A stretch of DNA of 64,000 bases from an uncultured Woeseiaceae bacterium (GCA_905182415.1 CAJJBK010000007.1:1-64000); one strand, 5' to 3'. Shown: positions 24,610 to 34,663, counted from the first letter of the stretch. Numbers and translations: made by a program. Notes: a model not told the origin generated them from the sequence alone.

Positions 24610-26459
24610 TTTAATTCACAAAAACAATACGCATACATATTTTTTGGATCATTAAAACGCAATAAAGGCAGCATAAATTTTTCAATTTCAGAATTAAGAT
24701 AGTCAAAAATTGGAAGATTAGAATTAGATTTTGGGATTGATACATTCAGTGCACTCAATGTATCTAAAAAAGAAACAGCAAATAATTCTGATGTACTAAT
24801 ATCTTGCTGAAGATAAATTAAACCGTATTGGGAATCACTCAAATTGGTTAATATCTCAATTTCATTTAGTGCTTCATTAAAGCCACCTAATGCGTCAATC
24901 AAGCCATTATCTAGAGCTTCTATCCCAGTCCAAATTTGACCCTTAGCAATCTCTCTTATCTTTTCCTCAGGAATATCTCGATGAGTTGAAACTTTTCTAA
25001 CAAACTCGCTATAGCCATAATCGACTTGAGATTGGACTAATTGCTTAACACTTGGGGACATTTCTTTATCTAGACGAAAACTACCAGACCATTGATTCGT
25101 TCCCGAACCATCCGTATATATTCCTAACTCAGCCAATGAATTTTGCAATGTTGGAAACATGGCAAACACACCTATTGATCCGGTAATAGTAGCCGGTGAT
25201 GCATATATTTTATCGGCAGACATTGCGATCCAATAACCCCCTGATGCCGCAACACTGCCCATTAGAACCACCACCGGTTTACTTGCTGCCTGCAAAGCAA
25301 TAATTTGCTTCAATATCTGCTCTGACGCAAAGGCGCTTCCACCTGGAGAATCAATTTTAAGTAACACACCACGAACTGAATCATCATGTAATGCCTTTCT
25401 GAGTAATTTAGAAGTTGACTCTCCACCAATAACACCTGGCGCATGGTTACCATTAAGAATCTCACCAGAAGCCACAATGACGGCAATATTGTCCTCGTAG
25501 TTTTCTGAGCGCTCATTAAGTCGCATCACCTTTAGGTAATCATCAAAAGTAATCACACTTTCACCGAACTCTGTTTCAGCAATATTCATTTTCTTGCTAA
25601 TCTGTAATTCAATCTGGTCCTTAGTTAATAGACCATCAAATAAATTATTTTTATACGCAATTGAAGCAATATTGGTTTGTTCTTTATTTATACTGTCAAG
25701 TAAATCACGAGCAAAAATTGTCACTGATTTTTCAGGTAAATTTCTAGCAGTAACAACATCATTTTCATATTTGCTCCAGAGTTTATTTGCTATTCTAGAG
25801 CGTGAATCTTTGGATTCTGTTGACATGTCATTTCGCATAAATGGCTCAACAGCAGTTTTATAATCCCCAGCTCTAAAGATATTCCAATCAACTTTAATTT
25901 TATCGATTAAATCTTTGTAATAATTTGAATAATATGAGTAACCATCAGGGAAAAAAATTCCATCTGGGTGGAGATAGATTTGATCTGCTCTAGCAGCTAA
26001 ATAATAGGATTCCTGGCTATAAAAATCTGAATAAGCAATAACTTGCTTTCCTGATTCTCGAACTTTATCCAAGGCTATTCCGATTGTTTCTAATTTGCTT
26101 AACCCGCCCCCTTTCATTTCATCTAGCCTTAAGGCGATCACAGAGATTCTTTCGTCATTTTCAGCATAATTCAACGCATCAACAATATCGTCCACCAATA
26201 CTTCATTTGAAATTTCACCAAAGATTTCATTTACCGCTCTTTCGTATGCGTCACCTTGTAATTGATCTACAAGTTGACCTCGTGGGTTAATTACCAATAC
26301 GTTATTATCTTTAATTGATGGCAAATAGGATGAAAATAAACTTAATACAAATATCAATATCAAGAAAAACCATGCCATGCCAATCATTTTTCTGAGGATT
26401 ACTAAACCGCCCCAGAGTAATTTTATAAATTTCTTTAATAATTTAAGGATTGAAGACAT
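24606..26459 (-). CDS. sppA: Signal peptide peptidase SppA, 67K type
   Basis: 617 residues from the ATG at 26457-26459 (E. coli SppA is 618); an earlier in-frame TTG adds 12 residues without support. One N-terminal membrane anchor (about 22-45) precedes two S49 domains. The general-base lysine lies in RAGDYKTAVEPF in the first half. The nucleophilic serine lies in the MGSVAASGGYWIAMSADKIY region in the second half. SppA degrades cleaved signal peptides at the periplasmic face of the inner membrane. Confidence 0.93.
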   Translation of the reverse strand: MSSILKLLKKFIKLLWGGLVILRKMIGMAWFFLILIFVLSLFSSYLPSIKDNNVLVINPRGQLVDQLQGDAYERAVNEIFGEISNEVLVDDIVDALNYAENDERISVIALRLDEMKGGGLSKLETIGIALDKVRESGKQVIAYSDFYSQESYYLAARADQIYLHPDGIFFPDGYSYYSNYYKDLIDKIKVDWNIFRAGDYKTAVEPFMRNDMSTESKDSRSRIANKLWSKYENDVVTARNLPEKSVTIFARDLLDSINKEQTNIASIAYKNNLFDGLLTKDQIELQISKKMNIAETEFGESVITFDDYLKVMRLNERSENYEDNIAVIVASGEILNGNHAPGVIGGESTSKLLRKALHDDSVRGVLLKIDSPGGSAFASEQILKQIIALQAASKPVVVLMGSVAASGGYWIAMSADKIYASPATITGSIGVFAMFPTLQNSLAELGIYTDGSGTNQWSGSFRLDKEMSPSVKQLVQSQVDYGYSEFVRKVSTHRDIPEEKIREIAKGQIWTGIEALDNGLIDALGGFNEALNEIEILTNLSDSQYGLIYLQQDISTSELFAVSFLDTLSALNVSIPKSNSNLPIFDYLNSEIEKFMLPLLRFNDPKNMYAYCFCELN

Positions 26460-26509
26460 GATTAAGCTTTTGCTCTTTTTCAGTCGGTAAACCAATAATA
26501 CTCAATGGT

Positions 26510-27754
26510 TTATAGTAAAAATAATGTTAATGTTGGCCAGTAAGTTATCAGAATAACTGATATAAAGAGTATAGCAAAAAACGGTAATGTTGCTGCATAA
26601 ACCGCGGCAATGGATTTATCGAATCGATAGCTAGCTATAAATAAATTTAACCCCACTGGTGGAGTTAAATAGCCTAATTGCATCGCTGAAAGAAAAATTA
26701 TCCCTAGATGTATCTCGTCAATTCCATATTGGTTAGCTACTGGAAGTAAGAGGGGGACGACCAGCACTATAGCTGCAAAAATATCCAAAATAGCCCCTAA
26801 AATTAACAAGAATAATAATAGTAATGCTAGAAAAGTAAATTGATCACTGATGACACTAGAAATGGTAAAAAATAACTGCTGCGGAACACCTGAATCAATC
26901 ATATAATTTGTAGACGCCAAAGATACAGCCAATACTATTAGAATACCTCCCACCAAAAGCATGGACTCACGCATCAAACGAGGTAAATCAGCTATTTTTA
27001 TTTCTTTCAATAACAGCACTTCAATACATATTACATACAAAGCAGTAATTGCAGCCGCCTCAGAGACAGCAAAAAATCCCGAATATATCCCTCCTAAAAC
27101 AATAATCGGCAATGGAAGCTCCCATGCTGATTCACGAAATGCATTTATTAGTTCATCAAAATTAAATGGTTTTATCTCTCTACTTGAATGTCGACCCACC
27201 CACAAACAATAAAAAGAAAGCATGAGCAACATCAAAATACCCGGCAGTAATCCGGCTTTAAACAAGTCATCAATAGATACTTCAGCAATTACGCCATAAA
27301 GTATCAAAGGCAATGAAGGTGCAAATAAAAGCCCTAAGCTTCCTGATGTGGTTATCAATCCAAGACTAAACTTTTCTGAGTATCCATCAGTTTTAAGTGC
27401 AGGATATAAAATAGCACCAATAGCTATAATGGTTACGCCAGAGGCGCCAGTAAAAGCCGTAAAGAAGGCGCAAGCAAATAACGATACAATTGCTAACCCG
27501 CATGGCATCCAGCCCAGCATGGCATTAGTTAAACGAACCAATCTCTTAGGTGCTCCACTCTCACTTAATAGGTATCCAGAAACAGTAAAAAGTGGAATCG
27601 CCGAAAGAAATGGCATATTTGCAAGGCCCAAAATCTCAATAACCAAAGCCATAAGATCTATGCCTTCAGATTGATAACCAATCATGGCGCTTGCAGCTAT
27701 TATCGCAAACAATGGCGTACCAACCAAACATAATAAAGCCAGTAAAATCATCAT
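26510..27754 (-). CDS. dctM: TRAP transporter large permease (DctM)
   Basis: 414 residues, strongly hydrophobic along its full length, with DctM sequences such as PLFAIIAASAMIGY, GASGVTIIAIGAILYP and LGYLTPPVGLNLF. It is the main transport subunit of a tripartite ATP-independent periplasmic transporter, using a sodium or proton gradient. The first ATG overlaps the dctQ stop by one base. The TatT lipoprotein upstream places this system in the TPAT group. The substrate is unknown. Confidence 0.93.
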   Translation of the reverse strand: MMILLALLCLVGTPLFAIIAASAMIGYQSEGIDLMALVIEILGLANMPFLSAIPLFTVSGYLLSESGAPKRLVRLTNAMLGWMPCGLAIVSLFACAFFTAFTGASGVTIIAIGAILYPALKTDGYSEKFSLGLITTSGSLGLLFAPSLPLILYGVIAEVSIDDLFKAGLLPGILMLLMLSFYCLWVGRHSSREIKPFNFDELINAFRESAWELPLPIIVLGGIYSGFFAVSEAAAITALYVICIEVLLLKEIKIADLPRLMRESMLLVGGILIVLAVSLASTNYMIDSGVPQQLFFTISSVISDQFTFLALLLLFLLILGAILDIFAAIVLVVPLLLPVANQYGIDEIHLGIIFLSAMQLGYLTPPVGLNLFIASYRFDKSIAAVYAATLPFFAILFISVILITYWPTLTLFLL

Positions 27755-28254
27755 TATCTTAAGGGTTTATTGTATCTTGAGAGATGCTTAATACATGCAA
27801 TCAAATAACGAAAACTCATTAGCAAAAATGCGATAGGAATTATGCTGTAAGCAATCCAAGCTGGGATATCAATTAAAACTTTTTCATCAAAATCAAAGGT
27901 AAGACCAACAAAACGAAATGCATGCCAAGCTATAATTATGCATATCCCAGAAGTAATTAATGCATTAAACGCCTGCAGTAACATGGAGTACTGAGGAGCA
28001 ATTAAATTAGAAATTAAATCAATTTTTAGATGTTTATTTTCTCGGCTGGCTGATATTGAAGCTACCAAAGTTGCCCAAAGCACGAACATCTTAATTAATT
28101 CATCGGCCCAAATAAAACCCGAATTAAAAAATAACCGCATCACAATTTGAATAACTGAAAATAATACAACACCACCAATCAATCCAACAATCAAGCCATC
28201 CTCTGCAATGATCGCTGTGTGCTCAATTTTCCTTAAGATCGCCTTGTCTATCAT
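27754..28254 (-). CDS. dctQ: TRAP transporter small permease (DctQ)
   Basis: 166 residues with four likely membrane segments and the family sequence FIWADELIKMFVLWATLVASISASRENKHLKIDL. Shown in pieces, the conserved part is ADELIKMFVLWATLV followed by a positively charged loop. DctQ stabilises the large permease and helps receive the binding protein. It starts 2 nt after dctP and overlaps dctM by one base, giving a strict P-Q-M order. Confidence 0.9.
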   Translation of the reverse strand: MIDKAILRKIEHTAIIAEDGLIVGLIGGVVLFSVIQIVMRLFFNSGFIWADELIKMFVLWATLVASISASRENKHLKIDLISNLIAPQYSMLLQAFNALITSGICIIIAWHAFRFVGLTFDFDEKVLIDIPAWIAYSIIPIAFLLMSFRYLIACIKHLSRYNKPLR

Positions 28255-28256
28255 AA

Positions 28257-29303
28257 TTAATTAGTAATTGATGCGCTCTTTCTATAGTTATTAATATACA
28301 TAAAAATTTTATCGTATAGTTCTGTTGAAAACATACCATTATCAGCCATTTCTCGATTTGGCTCAATCAGGAGATCGGTCAATTTGTTATACTCATTTTC
28401 ATCAAAAGCAACCTCAATCAAACCAATATTTAATAAAGCCTGCATCGCATTTTCAGTATCCTTTTCACTCATTTGATCAACATCATCATAAATACCTGTT
28501 AATACTTCTGACAGCAACGCCTCATCATCGGGGCGAAGGCGTTTTATCACTCTGGAATCGATAGCAAGAAACCCCATTACATACAAAACTGGAATTTTTG
28601 TCACATATTTAACTTTAGTATGCCATTGAAGTGCTAATGCAACGACCGGTGGAATAGCAACGATATCTATTAATCCTGTTTGTAAACCAGTCAAAACATC
28701 TGTTATGGGGAGCGATATAGGTAACAAATCAAGGGCTTTCATTGCTCTATAACTAATAAGATCGCCTTGAGGTAACCATATTTTCTTATCTTTTAGATCG
28801 TCATAACCTTTAATTGGTTCGTTAGACATTATATAAGCAAAACCACCGCTAGCGAATCCATAAGTGTTAAAACCTAGCTTTTTAAAACCAGCTGTTAACT
28901 CATCATCCACCAGGTTTCTAACATGGTCCACTTCATCCAAATTTTTGAATAAAAACGGTAGACCATAGATATTCAGATCAGGAAAGTTAGCCTGAAAATC
29001 ATTAGGAGAGAAAGTACCTCCTTGTAATTGACCTATTTTTATTTTTTGTTTGTTCTTTTTTGCTCCACCTTGAGCTCCACCCCAGTAAAATTTTAGCTTT
29101 ACGCGGCCCTCAGTTAGCTCAAAAATTTCTTTTGACCCATCATTGAATCTATTCGCCCAGTCTGAATTTTGTGGTGCTAAAGTAGCAATTTTTATTTGTG
29201 TTTGACTGTGAGCAACTGATGCTAATGAGATGCAAAAAAATAATACTATGATTTTATTTATTATCTCCTCATTCCTCCAGATTCTTTTATCAAAAATAGT
29301 CAT
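28257..29303 (-). CDS. dctP: TRAP transporter solute-binding protein (DctP)
   Basis: 348 residues. The signal peptide is inside the first 34 residues (IIVLFFCISLASVAHSQ) after a short N-terminal extension. The mature protein has IKIATLAPQNSDWANRFND and FYWGGAQGG, marking the DctP family. The carboxylate-binding arginine common in DctP proteins is not evident to me, in line with TPAT-type proteins thought to bind non-polar ligands. The ATG has AAGAG five nt upstream. It overlaps the tatT 3' end by 14 nt. Confidence 0.9.
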   Translation of the reverse strand: MTIFDKRIWRNEEIINKIIVLFFCISLASVAHSQTQIKIATLAPQNSDWANRFNDGSKEIFELTEGRVKLKFYWGGAQGGAKKNKQKIKIGQLQGGTFSPNDFQANFPDLNIYGLPFLFKNLDEVDHVRNLVDDELTAGFKKLGFNTYGFASGGFAYIMSNEPIKGYDDLKDKKIWLPQGDLISYRAMKALDLLPISLPITDVLTGLQTGLIDIVAIPPVVALALQWHTKVKYVTKIPVLYVMGFLAIDSRVIKRLRPDDEALLSEVLTGIYDDVDQMSEKDTENAMQALLNIGLIEVAFDENEYNKLTDLLIEPNREMADNGMFSTELYDKIFMYINNYRKSASITN

Positions 29304-30153
29304 CAGCGCTCTTAAGTAATAATTTTGCTCTTTCCTGGGCCATCATATTGGTCAAGGTATATCCTGATGCTATGGGGTTAGCAGCAAGAACTTCTGTTAA
29401 TAATTGATCATGCATATCTCTATTATACAATGGTTTTGCATATCCAGCGGCATACTCGACCTTTGCGTTAAGATTTTTTCCTTCACTTAGCTTAATCGCT
29501 AGTTCGAAATATTGTTTCCCTTTATCGTAATCTCCACCTAATGCTGGAGGTCTCAGCGTGACCATAATGCCCAAATAAGTATAAACAGAATCGAACATTG
29601 CGTCGTCAACTGAGATTATAATATATCGCTCTAATAAAGCTTGAATATGAGGTAAACGAGCAATTGCATTCCAATCAGCGCTATGAGCGCGTGTATACGC
29701 AAGAGACGCGACTGCATGATTTAGCAATAGTTTTGAATATTCCTTATCAATTCTCTCAAGAGTATTTACAAATTTTTCATAATTATATTCATCCCAAGAA
29801 CAGGTCAATACAAGGGATAAGCATAGCGATTTATTGCTGTATGTTAGTGCTTTTCTCGTCAGGCGCTTTGCACGTTCATTATCATCGACAAATACACCGC
29901 CATACGAGGCATATAAATTAGCTGCTGCTGACAAAATTATTGGATTCTCAGGATCTCCTTCAATTAAACTGTCCAATAATAATAAATAAGCAGGCGCACC
30001 ATCACGAACTAATTCAGGATCATCTTGATTTAAAATCGAAATAGCTAAGTTATTAGCAAGTCCTTCTGAAACATTTGATATGATTGAGGTACACGAGGAC
30101 ATCGTGATTACGACTACAATAAAGCCAATTAATTTATATATTGAGCACTTCAA
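29290..30153 (-). CDS. tatT: TRAP-associated TPR lipoprotein (TatT)
   Basis: 287 residues from a TTG, with the lipobox MSSC (Cys21) and a helical, TPR-like body. The sequence VSEGLANNLAISILNQDDPELVRDG is typical of TatT, as is the C-terminal helix QERAKLLLKSADDYF. In Treponema pallidum the orthologue (Tp0956) forms a trimer with its solute-binding protein, Tp0957, and together they are proposed to move hydrophobic ligands. The gene order tatT-dctP-dctQ-dctM matches that system. No strong ribosome site is visible before the TTG. The lipid anchor puts it in the periplasm. Confidence 0.88.
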   Translation of the reverse strand: MKCSIYKLIGFIVVVITMSSCTSIISNVSEGLANNLAISILNQDDPELVRDGAPAYLLLLDSLIEGDPENPIILSAAANLYASYGGVFVDDNERAKRLTRKALTYSNKSLCLSLVLTCSWDEYNYEKFVNTLERIDKEYSKLLLNHAVASLAYTRAHSADWNAIARLPHIQALLERYIIISVDDAMFDSVYTYLGIMVTLRPPALGGDYDKGKQYFELAIKLSEGKNLNAKVEYAAGYAKPLYNRDMHDQLLTEVLAANPIASGYTLTNMMAQERAKLLLKSADDYF

Positions 30154-30232
30154 TTTAATTTAAATAACCATGCCTATTTAACTATCATACCGGCATAGCT
30201 AATACCTTTAAGATAAAAAATAATCAACGATA

Positions 30233-30577
30233 CTAAATTTTCTCTTTTATTCTTGCAGCTTTACCGGTCAATCCACGTAAATAATATAATTTAGCTTGCC
30301 TTACATCACCACGTCGTTTTACTTTAATCTCACTGACAACCGGGCTGTATGTTTGAAATACTCTTTCTACGCCTTCACCATGGGAGATTTTACGAACCGT
30401 AAAAGAAGAATTTAAGCCTCGGTTTCTTTTTGCTATGACAAGTCCTTCATATGCCTGAAGCCTCTCACGAGTTCCTTCTTTTACTTTCACCTGAACCACA
30501 ACTGAATCACCAGGTGAAAATGCTGGTATCTCTTTTGTCATTTGTTCTTTTTCTAATTCTTCTATTATATTACTCAT
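30233..30577 (-). CDS. rplS: 50S ribosomal protein L19
   Basis: 114 residues, the normal L19 length. It has [16 protein letters not shown], then [16 protein letters not shown] and the C-terminal [18 protein letters not shown]19 sits at the 30S-50S interface. It is last in the rpsP-rimM-trmD-rplS cluster, 51 nt after trmD, the gammaproteobacterial order. A short non-coding stretch follows before tatT. Confidence 0.97.
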   Translation of the reverse strand: MSNIIEELEKEQMTKEIPAFSPGDSVVVQVKVKEGTRERLQAYEGLVIAKRNRGLNSSFTVRKISHGEGVERVFQTYSPVVSEIKVKRRGDVRQAKLYYLRGLTGKAARIKEKI

Positions 30578-30628
30578 TTACCTATACCTAATGCTGTGTC
30601 AATTAAAACTAATGGTGCAATTATACCC

Positions 30629-31372
30629 TTAATCTTTAATTAGTTGCTTGTATTTATTTAAAATTATTTCTTGCTGCTCGGTTAGTTCATCTAATAAATC
30701 TGGTCTTTTTTTATATGTTCTAATCAAGGATTGCTCAGAACGCCATAATTTTATCGCCTCATGATTACCGGACAATAAAACTTCTGGTACGGAGTGCCCT
30801 TCTACCTCTTCTGGCCGAGTATAATGAGGATACTCCAGTAAATTATTCTCAAATGACTCATCAACTGATGATGCGTCATCCCCAAGCGCACCCGGAAGAA
30901 GTCTCACTACGGAATCAATAATTGCCATTGCAGCTATCTCGCCCCCACTTAAAATAAAATCACCCATCGAAATTTCTTCATCAACATGATTTTCAATAAA
31001 ACGCTCATCAACTCCTTCATACCTACCTGCCACTAATATCATGGCTGGTAATTTTGAAAATCGCCTGGCTACTTTTTGGTCAAAACGCCTACCTTGCGGA
31101 GACATAAGTATTACAGGACAATCTTTAGGCATAGATTTCTTGGCAGATTTTATGGCTGACTCCAATGGTTTGAATTTCATCACCATTCCAGGGCCACCCC
31201 CGTATGGCTTATCATCTACTTTATGGTAAGCATCAGTAGTAAAATCTCTGGGGTTATACATGGACAGAGTTAATAACTCCTCATCGGCAGAACGACCAAC
31301 TACTCCATATTGAGCAATCAAATGAATCATTTCAGGAAATAAACTGACAATACCTATATTCAATTTAGTCAA
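30629..31372 (-). CDS. trmD: tRNA (guanine-N1)-methyltransferase TrmD
   Basis: 247 residues. The SAM-knot sequences ILVAGRYEGVDERFIE and EISMGDFILSGGE are intact, as is KPYGGGPGMVM near 55. TrmD methylates G37 next to the anticodon and prevents frameshifting. The start is a TTG at 31370-31372 with GGGA five nt upstream; no ATG exists before the IGIVSLFPEM motif. The start overlaps the rimM 3' end by 8 nt. Confidence 0.96.
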   Translation of the reverse strand: MTKLNIGIVSLFPEMIHLIAQYGVVGRSADEELLTLSMYNPRDFTTDAYHKVDDKPYGGGPGMVMKFKPLESAIKSAKKSMPKDCPVILMSPQGRRFDQKVARRFSKLPAMILVAGRYEGVDERFIENHVDEEISMGDFILSGGEIAAMAIIDSVVRLLPGALGDDASSVDESFENNLLEYPHYTRPEEVEGHSVPEVLLSGNHEAIKLWRSEQSLIRTYKKRPDLLDELTEQQEIILNKYKQLIKD

Positions 31373-31886
31373 CCCATTCCCAATCTACGATGATCTTTCC
31401 CTTGTTAAGGTCAACTTCCTTTACTACCTCATGCATGACAAAGGGAATTAGAATTTGATTATCGCCTTGAATGACCATCACATCATTTGCTCCAGTCTCT
31501 AATAATTTACCGACAACACCTAATTCCTTTGACTGTATATCAACAACACGCAGACCCTCTAATTCTCGCCAATAATAATGACCATCATCTAATTTTGGCA
31601 AACAGTCAGTTGGTAAAAGTAAGTTTAACCCTATGTAGTCTTCGGCAGTATCACGATCATTAACTCCGGAGAGTTTAACAATAATCAATTTGCCTTGTTT
31701 TCGACCCTCGAGTATTCTTCCGCTTTTAAGAGTATTTAGTCCCTCAATATAGCATTCAGAGTAACTTAAAATACCTTCAATTGGCTTAGTGTAGGAGAAT
31801 ATTTTGACCCACCCCTTAACACCGTAATGACCGGAGACCCTTCCAAGGATGATGGTTTCTTGGTTTTTATCTGATTGCAGGTCCAT
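31365..31886 (-). CDS. rimM: Ribosome maturation factor RimM
   Basis: 173 residues from the ATG at 31884-31886; an in-frame TTG five codons earlier is possible. The RimM N-terminal motif ILGRVSGHYGVKGWVKIFS and the PRC-barrel (HYYWRELEGLRV, ILIPFVMHEVVKEVDL) are both present. RimM binds S19 during 30S head assembly. It lies between rpsP and trmD as usual, and its stop lies inside the trmD start. Confidence 0.95.
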   Translation of the reverse strand: MDLQSDKNQETIILGRVSGHYGVKGWVKIFSYTKPIEGILSYSECYIEGLNTLKSGRILEGRKQGKLIIVKLSGVNDRDTAEDYIGLNLLLPTDCLPKLDDGHYYWRELEGLRVVDIQSKELGVVGKLLETGANDVMVIQGDNQILIPFVMHEVVKEVDLNKGKIIVDWEWVD

Positions 31887-31927
31887 CTTAAATATAATCA
31901 AGCATTAAAAAATGCCCTTGGAAATAT

Positions 31928-32188
31928 TTAACTATTGGAGGCAAGCGCCTTACGCTGGACTTTCAAGAGTGAGGATACAGTGTCTGAAGTTTGAGCACCT
32001 TTACTTAGCCAATAATCTACCCGCTCTAAGTCGATTCTTAGATTTTCAGTTGACTCTTTACCTACCGGATTAAAAAAACCTAGACGCTCGATATACTTAC
32101 CGTCACGCTTATTTCTGCTGTCTGTGACAACCAGATGATAAAAAGGTCGTTTTTTTGCGCCTGAACGTGAAAGTCTTATTGTTACCAT
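31928..32188 (-). CDS. rpsP: 30S ribosomal protein S16
   Basis: 86 residues. [20 protein letters not shown] and [19 protein letters not shown] are standard S16. It starts the rimM-trmD-rplS operon, 130 nt downstream of ffh. The promoter probably lies in that gap, which I see no other gene in. The protein helps early 30S assembly. Confidence 0.97.
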   Translation of the reverse strand: MVTIRLSRSGAKKRPFYHLVVTDSRNKRDGKYIERLGFFNPVGKESTENLRIDLERVDYWLSKGAQTSDTVSSLLKVQRKALASNS

Positions 32189-32318
32189 TGTTTTTCCGTT
32201 TTTTTAATGCAAGTAAATTTTTTATACTTCATATTTAATTTGTAGAGTGCGCATTGTACCTATTTAAAAATGAAAGTGAAGGTTTTTTAATCGAGTAAGA
32301 CTTCGATTAATGAGCTTT

Positions 32319-33680
32319 TTATCTTAAGCCAGAAGGTAAATTCATTCCCGATAGACCACGCATCATTTTTTTCATTTTTCCGCCAGACATCTTCTTCATC
32401 ATTCTTTCCATTTGCACATGTTGTTTCATTAACTTATTTATATCTTGTATTTGCAAACCAGAACCTGCCGCAATACGTCTTTTTCTTGAGCCATTAATAG
32501 TTTTAGGGAAATGTCTTTCATTTGGAGTCATCGAATTGATTATTCCAATTTGGCGTTTTAATTGTTTTTCATCAAATTGTTTACTGACTGCAGCATTATT
32601 AAGTTGGCCAGCATTAGGTAATTTATCAAGTATTGCACTCATACCTCCCATTCCGATCATTTGCTCCAATTGATCTTTTAAATCATAGAGATCAAACTTC
32701 TTACCTTTTTTTAATTTATTGGCCAAGCGTTCGGATTGTTTTCGATCAACTTTAGCTTCTATTTCTTCAACTAATGAAAGAACATCACCCATACCCAATA
32801 TACGTGAAGCCATTCTTTCGGGGTGAAACAACTCTATATCATCTATCTTCTCCCCCACTCCTAAGTAAAATATTGATTTCCCCGTAACTTGAGAAACAGA
32901 AAGCGCTGCGCCACCGCGAGCGTCTCCGTCAGTTTTAGTTAAGATAATTCCTGTAATATCGAGTCTTTCTGAAAATGCTTGTGCTGAATTAATTGCGTCT
33001 TGACCCGCCATACTATCAATTACAAAGAATGTCTCGCTCGGACTAGCTTCTTTGTATACCTCAGATATCTCTGCCATCATTGAGTCATCGACATGCATTC
33101 TTCCAGCTGTGTCAATAATAATTATATCCGACTGAGAACGCTGACTTTGTTTTAAAGCACTCGATACGATTGTTTTTGGATTTTGCGTATCTTCACTATT
33201 AAAAAAATCAGCACCAATTTCGTTAGCCAACCTATTTAACTGCAAGATTGCTGCCGGCCGATGAACATCGACACTAACAAGCATTACTCGCTTCTTTTCG
33301 ATGTCTATTAGTCGTTTTGCTAACTTAGCAGCAGTAGTTGTCTTGCCTGAACCTTGAAGTCCTACCATCATAATTACAAGGGGTGATGGCCTTTTTAAAT
33401 TTAACTCAATGGTCTTATTACCAAATAAATCAATCAATTTGTGATGGATTATCTTGATTAGCGCTTGTCCTGGAGTTAAGCTTTTTTCAATTTTACTTCC
33501 AACTACCTCCTCTCGAATCCCTTCTATGAAATTTTTAACTACCGGTAGCGCTACATCAGCTTCTAAAAGAACTAAGCGTATTTCACGCAGGGTATCTTTT
33601 ATATTATTATTACTTAAACGGCCCTTACCCTGAAGGTTTCGCGTTATGGAGCTCAAGCGTTCTGTAAGATTAGCAAACAT
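32319..33680 (-). CDS. ffh: Signal recognition particle protein Ffh
   Basis: 453 residues from the ATG at 33678-33680, the same length as E. coli Ffh; an upstream frame adds 13 residues with no signature. The N domain is followed by the G domain with GLQGSGKTTT at 107-116, DTAGR and TKTDGDARGG. The C-terminal Met-rich M domain (QMERMMKKMSGGKMKKMM) binds 4.5S RNA and signal sequences. Divergent from ypjD, with a Fur-like palindrome between them. Confidence 0.97.
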   Translation of the reverse strand: MFANLTERLSSITRNLQGKGRLSNNNIKDTLREIRLVLLEADVALPVVKNFIEGIREEVVGSKIEKSLTPGQALIKIIHHKLIDLFGNKTIELNLKRPSPLVIMMVGLQGSGKTTTAAKLAKRLIDIEKKRVMLVSVDVHRPAAILQLNRLANEIGADFFNSEDTQNPKTIVSSALKQSQRSQSDIIIIDTAGRMHVDDSMMAEISEVYKEASPSETFFVIDSMAGQDAINSAQAFSERLDITGIILTKTDGDARGGAALSVSQVTGKSIFYLGVGEKIDDIELFHPERMASRILGMGDVLSLVEEIEAKVDRKQSERLANKLKKGKKFDLYDLKDQLEQMIGMGGMSAILDKLPNAGQLNNAAVSKQFDEKQLKRQIGIINSMTPNERHFPKTINGSRKRRIAAGSGLQIQDINKLMKQHVQMERMMKKMSGGKMKKMMRGLSGMNLPSGLR

Positions 33681-33755
33681 AGATGGTTTTCCAGAAATAA
33701 TAAAAACGATAGAGTACAAATTTTACATTAAAAATATATTTATTGTTTTATTTAT

Positions 33756-33770
33756 TGAGAATGATTCTCA
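33756..33770. promoter_or_regulatory. Fur-like palindrome between ffh and ypjD
   Basis: TGAGAATGATTCTCA is a perfect palindrome and matches 13 of 15 positions of the 7-1-7 Fur model TGATAATNATTATCA; the two differences are symmetrical. It lies 63 nt before the ypjD start and 76 nt before the ffh start. Neither gene is a standard Fur target, so this may be a real but unusual site or a chance match in AT-rich DNA. Confidence 0.45.
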
Positions 33771-33832
33771 TTTAGGATATTCTTAATTAAAAATATGATT
33801 ACCAAATTTAAAATATCTGGCATTATTAACAA

Positions 33833-34663
33833 ATGAATGGTTTAAACAGCTATATGGTAATTTTATCAACATATCTAATTTCGTCTATTACATATATCTC
33901 ATGTCAATGGCCAACATCAGAAAAATATAAAAATTTATTATTTGGTGTAGCTTCAACTTCTGGAATCATCGGACTCTCTGTTCATTTGAATGCCCTGATT
34001 ACTGATATTACTCGACTTGATGGCCTTTCATTATCATTAACCAATACTATTTCACTGATAGGGTTTCAGTTAGCATTAATAGCGATTATTGCGTCATTCA
34101 ATAAATCATTAAGAGGTTTTGCAGGTGGTATTTTATTTATCGCCATATGCTCAGCCTTAGTTCCCATATGGGGTCTTAATCAGTGGGGTGAGACTCCAAA
34201 TGAAATAAAAGACCTAAGCTGGCAGATGAAAGGACATGTTTTGAGCTCATTGTTTGCTTACGGATTACTTTGTGCTGGAGCAATAATTGCAGTATTCGCA
34301 TTAATTCAGGATAAACGCTTGCGTCGTGGAAAAATATCATCCATTAATTCATTATTTGCCCCACTAGAAACAACTGAAAACCTTTTATTTGGTATAGCCT
34401 CATTTGGATTTTCAATTTTATTTCTTGCGCTTTTCTCTGGAGTTATATTAATAGATGATATTTCAACCCAACAAATACCTATTACAATATTCTCTTTTAC
34501 TGCTTTGGTAATGTTTGGCGTATTAATTTACGGTAGAAAATTTTACGGCTGGCGTGGACGCTTAGCAATTTACCTCTATCTATCCGCATTTTTAATGCTA
34601 GCTATATCTTATTTTGGCACACGATTTATGCTGGAATATATTCTAGGTCAGAGTTGGGGTTAA
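33833..34663 (+). CDS. ypjD: Inner-membrane protein YpjD, cytochrome c assembly (CcsA-like) family
   Basis: 276 residues with about eight hydrophobic segments. WQMKGHVLSSLFAYGLLCAG near 123-142 contains a family His in a membrane segment, and FYGWRGRLAIYLYLSAF ends the domain. It belongs to the CcsA/CcmC-like heme-handling superfamily, but YpjD's own role is not established. The ypjD-corC pair, divergent from ffh, is the order found in E. coli. Confidence 0.88.
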   Translation: MNGLNSYMVILSTYLISSITYISCQWPTSEKYKNLLFGVASTSGIIGLSVHLNALITDITRLDGLSLSLTNTISLIGFQLALIAIIASFNKSLRGFAGGILFIAICSALVPIWGLNQWGETPNEIKDLSWQMKGHVLSSLFAYGLLCAGAIIAVFALIQDKRLRRGKISSINSLFAPLETTENLLFGIASFGFSILFLALFSGVILIDDISTQQIPITIFSFTALVMFGVLIYGRKFYGWRGRLAIYLYLSAFLMLAISYFGTRFMLEYILGQSWG

